Shown piece by piece: positions 57,144-64,000 of a stretch of DNA of 64,000 nucleotides (position 1 is its first letter; each line of letters starts with the position of its first letter). The translations under genes and the position numbers were made by a program. The notes below the pieces were generated by a model. The model was given only the letters and a program-made list of their open reading frames with translations, did not search any database and had not been told where the DNA came from. Origin of the DNA: Isoetes taiwanensis (lineage: Eukaryota; Streptophyta; Lycopodiopsida; Isoetales; Isoetaceae); assembly GCA_021234155.1 (NCBI GenBank), contig JAJEKV010000308.1:122001-186000 (forward strand), given 5' to 3'.

Positions 57144-57395
57144 ATGGCCAATACCAAGAGCACCATCGACCCAAAGACCCTAAGCATAGTGCAGATCTAT
57201 GCCTTGATTGCCCGGCACATGGCTACCGACCCGGCCTTCATCGACATCCTTCTGGATGAGTTGGTGAACCGTTTTGAGAATAGCGATAGGATTCCCTATC
57301 CTATCTATCACTTCGGAGCCATTCTGATCCGGCTGAACCTTCGTCGGCTTTCTTACACCCTTGTCGAACAACCCGACATGGTTAGTGATGTTTGA
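57144..57395 (+). CDS. unknown ORF I inside element C
   Basis: From the ATG at 57,144 an 83-residue frame reads MANTKSTIDPKTLSIVQIYA then LIARHMATDPAFIDILLDEL and ends at TGA 57,395. The frame is open from 57,033, but I prefer this ATG because of the change in composition there. It is mostly helical and charged. Similar charged sequence continues downstream in other frames to about 57,950 (with RTNRRG/KKVD-rich parts), so the original protein was probably longer. I do not recognise it. It may be a captured host gene or an accessory retrotransposon protein. Confidence 0.35.
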   Translation: MANTKSTIDPKTLSIVQIYALIARHMATDPAFIDILLDELVNRFENSDRIPYPIYHFGAILIRLNLRRLSYTLVEQPDMVSDV

Positions 57396-57959
57396 TTAAG
57401 TTCTATCCTCGAGCAAGAGGGCCATGGGGAGGAGGATATCAAGGCAGAAGCCGACACTGCATTAGGGCCTTCGCCGGAAGATGACCATCGGAGGGAGAGG
57501 AAAGTAGGCAAATTTACTCGTGCGTGGGGAGTCTGCATTATTTAGGGGGGCGGCTTTTGGCGTCATAGATGGCGTGGAAATTGAGGTTCCCCGTCGAATG
57601 GGATGAAGGCTCGAGCTTCATGTGGGAAGCCCCAATCTCGATATCACCGATTACCCGACAACCATCCGCATTGATATGAACCAAAAATTCAATACCATCT
57701 CATGTCAACTTCTTGCGCCGGCCGGGCCCAACACCCGCCGATTCAAGAAGATTGAGGAGAGCCCGGAGTACCGGAAGAACAGGAGAGGCTCGCAAGGGAG
57801 AAGAAGGTCGACAAAGACTGCATCGAACCCTGGCCGGGGGCCAGGGGATCTGCAGGCGGGTCGGGCCCAACCCACACGGGAGCATGTGACCGTTAAGCAC
57901 CGGAGGAAGGGTTTAGCCCGGAAGACTGCAGTCAATACAAGGATAAGTTCCTAATCGCC

Positions 57960-58386
57960 GGATTGCTTTTGGTAAGAATGCGAGCTCCAATCGAAGGCAG
58001 CAGCGGGTGGATGTGTCCCGACCGACTGTTGGGGCCAAGACCGTTCCTGCACCAAGAGGGCCGCCTCCAACCCCTCCTCCCCAGAGGAAGCCCCACCGAT
58101 ATAAACCCGGTACCGTGGCCTTACGGGAGATCCGTAAGTTTCAGAAGTCAACTCAACTTCGATATGGAAGCTCCCTTCCGGAGGTTGGTCAGGAGATTGC
58201 CTGAGGAGTTCAAGACCAGACCTCCGTTTCCAGACTTTTGCTATTTTGGCACTCCAAGAGGCTGCTGAAGCCTATTTGGTGGCACTTTTTGGTGACGCCA
58301 ATCTTTGCGCGATCCACGCAAAGAGGGTAACCATAATGCCTAAGGATTTAGCCCTCGCCCGTAGGATTCGGGGGGAGCATCCTTAG
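57960..58386 (+). pseudogene. histone H3 variant, frameshifted, inside element C
   Basis: The frame from an ATG at 58,007 encodes a Pro-rich tail ([20 protein letters not shown]) running directly into [20 protein letters not shown] and KST, the H3 N-tail/alphaN boundary. Shifted frames then give LPFRRLVR and EEFKT, and the last 56 codons are in one frame: [20 protein letters not shown], then [20 protein letters not shown] and [14 protein letters not shown], stop at 58,384-58,386. All helices of the H3 fold are present in order. The tail lacks the canonical ARTKQTARKS/STGGKAPRKQ motifs, as in centromeric H3 (CENH3), but loop 1 has canonical length and the C-terminus is near-canonical, so I call it an H3 variant. 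Five single-base indels break the frame, two at homopolymers (CCC and GGG), which could be assembly errors. No intron is visible in the fold part, consistent with capture through RNA. Confidence 0.88.
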
Positions 58387-58478
58387 CCTATTATGCTTGG
58401 ATCCGCATTGTAAATATTTTCTTGTATTTAATAGAAAAACTTTTTTATCTTGTTTTTTTTATCTATTTCGTAATTTAA

Positions 58479-58500
58479 TATAAAAGAATCTTGACGTCAG
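58479..58500 (+). promoter_or_regulatory. TATA box and TGACGTCA motif
   Basis: TATAAAAG at 58,479-58,486 is followed at 58,492 by TGACGTCA, a perfect palindrome bound by bZIP (TGA/CRE-type) factors. They lie about 90 bp upstream of the ATG at 58,576. This could be a promoter for the next ORF, separate from the LTR. The motif placement (TGACGTCA downstream of TATA) is unusual. Confidence 0.35.
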
Positions 58501-58575
58501 CCTCAAATAAAAGAACTTTTAAACTTCCTTTCACTGTTACGTTTGTTCTTCGTCCTCCCTCCCCTTTTTAGCGCC

Positions 58576-59940
58576 ATGGCAGCCGCCGACCTTATCGCCT
58601 GGTACCATGACGGAGAGCAATGGGATCCGCAAGTCCCTTTCGATCTACTGCGGCCTTTGCTATGCCAGCGCCTAGATCTCCTTGCCAACATGCAGAGGCA
58701 CCCAGATTACGCCGGATTTTTGGATTTCTGTGGGGGAGAGATGCTCCCCTGTGTATCCCTCTTGGGGATCCTCCCCAACATGTATCTGAGGCGGGAGGTA
58801 GTCCGAGAGATGCTCGGGGAGATACTCATGCATATGATGTCTGAAGGAAAGTCGTTAGGGCAAGCACCGCGAGTGGTGCGACATCGTGGGCGGCAATACC
58901 TTGAAGTTGCCTTCGCCCGCCATCCTCATGGACCAATTCGAGGATGAAACCTGCACCGTAGAGAAAGGCAAATTGCCCGAGTCTTTAGAGGAGGGGAAGC
59001 GAACACATAGGCATGGGCGACTTGGCCTGGATTGGACTTGATTGGCGGAAGAAGAGCTGCCACCACGCCGTGTGAGCAAGCTATAGGCTTTTGTCGGGCT
59101 GGATGCCCTTCCAGTTATTTACCACCAAGGGCAAGAATATCTTCTCTTGGATGATATTATCTGGACTTATCACATGGTGGCGGATTTAGACATGGCGTAA
59201 AGACCATGTGCTTTACGAGCCAGTGGAGTATTGCATGGATGACTTCATCGACTTCAATTCTATTGAGCTTCCGAGGAGGTGCAGCGCCTGCTCAGTTCCG
59301 TCAAAGAGACCATAGAGCGGATGACACTCTACTACGTCTTGAGGGACTTAAGTGATCACGAGAGCCAACCTCGGCCCTCACCGAGATGCCTTCGCGGACT
59401 ATGGGACCTCCGCGTCCCAAACATTAATATGGTTGAGGTTCCCTCGGGTTCAGATGGTGAGGGAGAGGATTTATATCATAACCACGCTCATGTGAAGGAG
59501 GAGCAGCAAGAACTTAAGGAAAGGGAGGTTTCCATGGATTTGGATAAGGAGGTGGCCACATGGAGACCCCATGAGGGAAGGTATCGGGCAACCACCTTAC
59601 CCGTTTCTTTTTTGTCGACCTTTTCGACAAGGGCAAGTCCTTTTTTATAGCCGGGATTTAGGGTAGGAGGCTGAAGCTTACGTGGTGGGCCCTCCGTGCT
59701 CTCTCTACCTAGCCCGGCCACAAGAAGCTCCCTATCATCGTTTACCTATGTACTCGTATGCTGGCCCGGGATCTTGCCCCTGGCGGCCTTGGGTGGGATA
59801 TTGCACCACTGGATGAGCATGAAGCTTCTCTGGCTGACCCCATTGGCCATTGCCTATCCACCGTAGGTTGCATCTCTTTGCGGCCGCCATGATGAGACCG
59901 GGGTGACTTTCTTTGCGACACCGTAGCCTCCACCACCTCC
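58576..59940 (+). pseudogene. unknown ORF II inside element C
   Basis: From the ATG at 58,576 (context GCGCCATGG) the frame reads MAAADLIAWYHDGEQWDPQV, PFDLLRPLLCQRLDLLANMQ and YAGFLDFCGGEMLPCVSLLG to 58,947. After shifts, coherent protein-like sequence continues: QGQEYLLLDDIIWTYHMVAD near 59,130, EEVQRLLSSVKETIERMTLY at 59,275-59,335, an acidic part (PSGSDGEGEDLYHNHAHVKE) and a tail near 59,760-59,890 (ARDLAPGGLGWDIAPLDEHE). The whole looks like one helical protein of about 400 residues broken by indels. I do not recognise a family. It is not gag, whose knuckle comes later. Confidence 0.4.
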
Positions 59941-59949
59941 TAGCCCTCA

Positions 59950-61340
59950 CGGATGAAGAGGAGGACCTAGCTCTTAAATTAATTGTACTCACGCATTTCG
60001 TATTGCGTATGTTTGTGGAGATTTTGGGTTGGGTTAGCCACTTTATAATATGATATATCTTTCTTTCCATCGATTGTAATTACTATCTTATGAATACAAT
60101 TGGAAAATTATTCCTTCTATCATGTGTTTCTTTGGTTATTGAAGGTTGGTCTATAACAAAATTATCCACCCCCTATATTCATTTCAATTGTCTTGCGAAG
60201 AAACCCTCACGGGAATATGAGGAGAGGATTCTGAGACATGATAAGGAGGGATGACCCAGACCCTTGAGGCGGGACTATGGCCGAGGTATGGGCGAATATC
60301 GAATGGGATGAAGGCTATGAGATGGAACCCGCCACGGGGAGAACCCTATGATGCTGACAAAGGGTTGGAGATAGTTAACATCCTTAGGGGACAGAGGTTT
60401 TGAGGACTGAAGTTGACCACTGTAGGTACACAGGACTATTGGTATATGAGCGAGGCACGAGGCTTTTCGAGGATGCCAATGACCCTGTGGTGGCAACTCT
60501 TCTATGCTTTGCAAAGGCTTTTCAATCTTCTTATTGTTAGCCCAACATGGGAATACCAACCGGTGATTGTCCAAGCCTGGGCACGCTACAAGCTTCGTTA
60601 GAACATGCGGGAGAGTGTAAAGCTACTCGATCCTGTACCCTTTTGCGAACCCCTAGGCTTGGTTCCACAAGTTATGTGTTTTGTTGTTGTTCGTTGTGTG
60701 CCGGTAGAACTTTAAAACTTCCAGCGTATAATACCTCCTAAATGTGACCCATGTACCAATCAACTTGTTTGTTGTACTCAACTTGAATGAAATGAAACAT
60801 CGGTTTGTTTGTACTTTTCTTGTCCTTTGTCGCCAATTGTTATCTAAATAAAATTGTATGTTATTGTACGCGTGCGCTTATGCTTCCATGAATGCTTTCG
60901 ATATAGGCGGTGCGTAACGCTTGGCAGCTAAGCGGAACACCCTCCAGCATGATAAGTGACTCTGACGAGGCCGATGTTAATGAAAAGGCAGCTAGGCTAA
61001 GTGCGGTGCCCACGTATTGCCGCCAACCCACCGCAACAAACCGGGGAAGATGGACGGAGTTACCTCCGCTACCACCGAGTCCACACACTGTGACCATCTC
61101 CCACAGGAGCTAGTCCGTGCACACACTAAGGAGGCCTCATGCTAAGCGTCACAGAAGTTCCTCTAAAGATAGTGCCACTTCCTCCACGATCAACCACTTG
61201 GTATCTTACGGTCCATCGATATCGGTGACCATGCAGCGCCGAGACAAAAGTGCAGTAAGAGGCGGTTGATACTGACTATAACTAGTATATGGAAGAATAG
61301 GAAATTGGCGATTCGATGGAAAATCGAGGCGGCTTAAATG
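59950..61340. other. element C internal, unassigned
   Basis: AT-richer spacers (60,000-60,200 and 60,740-60,900) alternate with frames that have no clear family (60,413-60,601; 60,910-61,113 with SSMISDSDEADVNEKAARLS). This may be the gag leader. Confidence 0.4.
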
Positions 61341-61344
61341 CGAA

Positions 61345-62060
61345 TCACGGTTGGATGAGATGAAGGAGTTTGGGAAGTCTTATGGAATGGCGAGAGAAGG
61401 ATCTGAGGAAAGGTTGCCACCACCAACCTTGGAGCTGCCCGTATTTGGTGGAAGGGCTATGCGAGGGCCAAGCATTTGGGCGGGAAGCGGTCAACCAGGA
61501 GAAAGTTTGCCAAGGCCTTCAAATTCGCATTATGTGCCCGATGCGCTAAATGCCAACAGATCCGGACTTTCTGAGGTTGGAGGCGAAGAGTATGTCCGTG
61601 AAGGCTTACGGATGAGTTTATGCTTTGAGGTTGTATGTACAGTATGAATGAGAAAAGGCGGTGGAAGGCTATATTGAGGGATTGGCACCATCAATCAAGC
61701 GGATGGTTAAGGCCATAGACCCAAAAATCGATTCTGCGGCGAGGCTAAAGCATTGAGTCGAGGAGGACACGCCAAAGAACCGGTATCCCGTCCTGCGCCT
61801 TACTCGCGCACCGGCCGTCCACACCTTACAAACCCGTTCTCCAAGTGCGGGGCCCTCTCGTGAGAACTCTTATGGCGTCGAGGAAAAGAAGGTTACCTTT
61901 AGTGCGCGATAAAGCGAGAACAATGCGGTAAAGGAAGTTGCGGAACCTCTACAGTCTATTCCTAAAGAGGCGTGAAAGCTGACTCGCCCGATAAGGCATG
62001 CTCACAGGTGTATGAGGCAGGACACTTCATGCAAGATTGTCCTTATGTCCGCTGAGGCCC
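61345..62060 (+). pseudogene. element C gag with zinc knuckle
   Basis: 61,351-61,647 encodes LELPVFGGRAMRGPSIWAG and, in shifted frames, the capsid pattern around SLCFEVVCTV, KAVEGYIEGLAPSIKRMVKA (near 61,656-61,715) and a Cys/His segment CSQVYEAGHFMQDCPY near 61,998-62,048, which is a one-Cys-short zinc knuckle. Order and position directly before protease support gag. Frames are broken. Confidence 0.65.
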
Positions 62061-62199
62061 ACTGGCCATGGCCGACCTCATTGGGATGACCTCGAAGCAA
62101 CACAACCCGTCGAGGAGGAGGCTCCCGATTTCATTCACGGTGCGTCTCATATCCTTGCAGCTATAGAAACCGGCAATCTTTGAAAATCAGCCTGCTGTT

Positions 62200-62700
62200 A
62201 TTTCTACCATAGGCGGATAGACAAAGAAGCCTTTTGTAATTCTTATGGATACAGGAAGTACACATAATTTTGCTTCTCCTAGGATGGCCCATGTCTTCGT
62301 CTAGAAACATTGAGGTCCGTCAGGACACTGTCCTCTAACCCGATGATAAGGTCAGGGGCATACCCATGGTCGTCGCATCAATCTCAACATGCAACTCCCA
62401 GGTGCACCGGTTGCTTTAGGTGCTGAATTGATGGATATTGGCAAATATGACCTCATTGTTGGTATGGAATTCACGGCATCATGAAAGCAAACATAGGCTG
62501 CGAAGAGAGAAGTTACCTTCAATGCGCTAATGGGCTCGGCGTAACTCTTAAAGGTGAACCTCTCAACCCTATCCTGCGGTCTATGTCCATCGAGGCGGTT
62601 ACATAAAGCTATACACAAGGAAAAGCTCCTTTGCATCGTTATGCTTGCTTCCATCGAGTCGGATGCTAAGCAAAAAGCAGTGTCGGCGCCCTCCCGGAGG
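62200..62700 (+). pseudogene. element C aspartic protease
   Basis: Near 62,228-62,285 the frame gives KPFVILMDTGSTHNFASP, containing the retropepsin active-site DTGS followed by the typical THNFxS. Later KYDLIVGMEF near 62,440-62,470 matches the second-domain DxILGMDWL-type box. It is shifted and non-functional as it stands. Confidence 0.75.
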
Positions 62701-62759
62701 ATTGCTAATCTTCTCGCTTGAATTTGGTGATCTTTTTCGGATGAGATTGAAGCTTCCTC

Positions 62760-63420
62760 CTTTTAGAGGGTGGAATGTGAAATAGCTTTAGAACCGGTAC
62801 CAAGCCTACCAGCAAGGCTCGTCGTACCGTATGACTCCTCGAGTGGCGAACTTAAGAAGCAACTTCAAGAGTTATTAAACCTAGGTTTCATCCGACCTAG
62901 TGTATCGCCTTTTGGTGCCCTATTCTCTTTGTTAAGAAGGGGACTCCTCGAGGATGTGTATTGATTACCGGCAGGCGAACAAGCATACCATCAGAATCGC
63001 TATGCTTTGCCTCGGGCGAGATGACCTAATGGATCGAGTTACAAGGGGCTAAGTATTTCTCAAAGATTGATCTTCGCTCGGGATACCATCGGATAAGGAT
63101 CAAGGAGGAGGACATCCATAAATCCGCTTTTAGCACTAGGTATGGGCATTATGAATTTCTGATTATGCCTTTTGGATTAACTAATACTTGACAGCGTTTA
63201 TGCGACTAATGAATGATGTTTTCCGACAATATTTGGATGATTTTGTTGTTATCTTCTTCGCGACATTCTCGTCTCTGATGAAGACCCTTGAAGAACATGA
63301 GAAACATCTTAAATTGGCCCTACAAAAGCTGAGGCGTCATCAACTCTATGCTAAGTTCTCTAAGTGCAAGTTAAGCCACTCCAAAGGAGGAATTGCTCTA
63401 CAGACCCTTAAAGATAGAGG
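62760..63420 (+). pseudogene. element C reverse transcriptase
   Basis: The frames give KKQLQELLNLGFIRPSVSPF, GALFSLLRRG (a damaged PxLFVKKKDG), [34 protein letters not shown], then AFMRLMNDVFRQYLDDFVVI and the catalytic region FF-A-T-F in place of FIDDI, so the two catalytic Asp are altered near 63,255-63,270. HEKHLKLALQKLRRHQLYAK and FSKCK follow. It resembles element D but is shifted at several points. Confidence 0.85.
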
Positions 63421-63449
63421 CCGTAAGGGAATGGCCTATTCGAGGAGTG

Positions 63450-64000
63450 TTTAGAAGTGGGAGTTTCTTGGGATTAGCGAGGCTACTATCGAAAATTTGT
63501 AAAAGGATTTCTTGAAGATTGCAGCTCCTCTTACAAATCTCACAAAGCAGGAGAAGGTGAAGGATTGGATGGACCCTTTGGAAGGCGAAAGTTCAGCAGA
63601 GTTTCCAGCAGCTTAAGGATGCCCTAACATCAGCACCAGTTCTCACATTACGGATCACGAGCGAGGATAAGCTAGTGGCAACAGATGCGGTAAAATTGCC
63701 ACCGGTGGGGTCCCTAATGCGAGGAGGGAGGGTAATTGCCTACGATTCAAAGAAGATGAATGAGCCAGAGCGGCGATATCCTACCCATGATCGGGAATTG
63801 TTAGCCGTTATGCGTGCTCTGCGGATATGGCGACACTACCTTCTTGGTAGAAGATTCCAATTGGATACGGATCATCAAAGTCTCCGTTATTTATCCACCC
63901 GGCCAAACCTCAATCTCCGTCGAGAAGATGGATGGAATTTTCGAGGAGTATGATTTTGAGATTATGTATAAGCGGCAAGCACAAGCGTGGTTGCAGATGC
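63450..64000 (+). pseudogene. element C RT thumb and RNase H, cut by window end
   Basis: FLGLARLLSKICK-type residues near 63,469 and a QEKVKDWMDP stretch lead to RNase H: the frame at 63,675-63,953 has RGGRVIAYDSKKMNEPERRY, RELLAVMRALRIWRHYLLGR and DTDHQSLRYLSTRPNLNLR. The first RNase H strand (TDAS) is damaged (VATDAVKLPPVGSLM). The sequence runs to the window edge, where integrase would follow. Confidence 0.8.

Larger units (their letters stand above)
51893..64000 (+). mobile_element. element B, interrupted twice, incomplete
   Basis: Element B has a 5' LTR and a gag related to those of element A. Its gag is split by a Mutator-like MITE at 53,283-53,965 and by element C from 54,761 to beyond the window end. 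Its pol and 3' LTR are therefore not seen. The extent given includes the nested elements. No good primer-binding site follows its LTR (ACATGCGGCTATTTAGG). Confidence 0.7.
54761..64000 (+). mobile_element. Ty3/gypsy element C, runs off window
   Basis: 5' LTR, PBS, about 5 kb of non-retroviral sequence including a histone H3, then gag (about 61.3-62.05 kb), protease, RT and RNase H. Integrase and 3' LTR lie beyond 64,000. The RT (YHQIR, FGLTNT, YPLPR-type) is close to element D and to chromoviruses. Most domains carry one-base shifts. The insertion point is inside the element B gag, so C is younger than B. Confidence 0.85.

Noticed and set aside
1-64000. Organelle, bacterial or viral origin of the window
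   Set aside because: Spliceosomal introns, plant nuclear gene remnants and nested LTR elements point to a plant nuclear chromosome. No operons or ribosome-binding sites are seen.

Overview
This window looks like nuclear DNA of a land plant, in a transposon-rich interval. Evidence for a plant: intron-containing remnants of a chloroplast-type 2-Cys peroxiredoxin, a plant-type ferritin, a pentatricopeptide-repeat protein (MRL1-like), a FRIGIDA-like protein and a nodulin-like MFS transporter, all with GT-AG (one GC-AG) introns. The style of the Ty3/gypsy polymerases makes me lean towards a seed-free plant (fern, lycophyte or bryophyte), but the sequence alone does not decide this. I see no convincing intact single-copy host gene.

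Layout. 0.6-4.4 kb: a decayed minus-strand chromovirus (gag, RT-RNase H, integrase, chromodomain). 4.4-10 kb: mostly non-coding, with a tRNA-like repeat, a gypsy scrap, MITE copy 1 and a LINE RT scrap. 10.2-13.2 kb: the most gene-like part, with a five-exon minus-strand gene resembling a degenerate Ulp1/C48 protease, a second minus-strand exon of unknown function just upstream, and a divergent plus-strand ParB-like pseudogene, separated by an odd GTACAT/CTAGAATT minisatellite. 13.2-16.2 kb: simple and tandem repeats. 16,225-27,220: a complete LTR retrotransposon (element A) with 609/606-bp LTRs, a 5-bp CAACT target duplication and about 4 kb of extra sequence behind integrase. 28.8-31.5 kb: a minus-strand LINE missing its 3' part, with 187-bp monomers upstream at 31.9-32.3 kb. 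34.9-36.2 kb: FRIGIDA-like remnant and MITE copy 2. 36,832-38,280: a long-TIR element containing a tRNA-derived SINE. 38.5-49.7 kb: a graveyard of host exons (two PPR copies from one 326-bp duplication, nodulin-like MFS, 2-Cys Prx, ferritin).

50.3-64 kb is a stack of insertions. A gypsy RT/RNase H fragment (D) abuts a truncated SINE and is interrupted at 51,893 by element B (same family as A, 5' LTR 51,893-52,479). The B gag is interrupted twice: by a Mutator-like MITE (53,283-53,965) and by element C (5' LTR 54,761-56,344, PBS at 56,346), whose pol runs off the window end. Between the PBS and gag of element C lie about 5 kb of non-retroviral sequence, including a frameshifted but highly recognisable histone H3 with a proline-rich, non-canonical N-tail. 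That apparent histone capture by a Ty3/gypsy element is the most striking observation. Next come the GCGAA-dense MITE and the Ulp1-like/ParB-like pair. Many recognisable frames are broken by single-base indels, some at homopolymers, so residual long-read assembly error should be excluded before decay is inferred.
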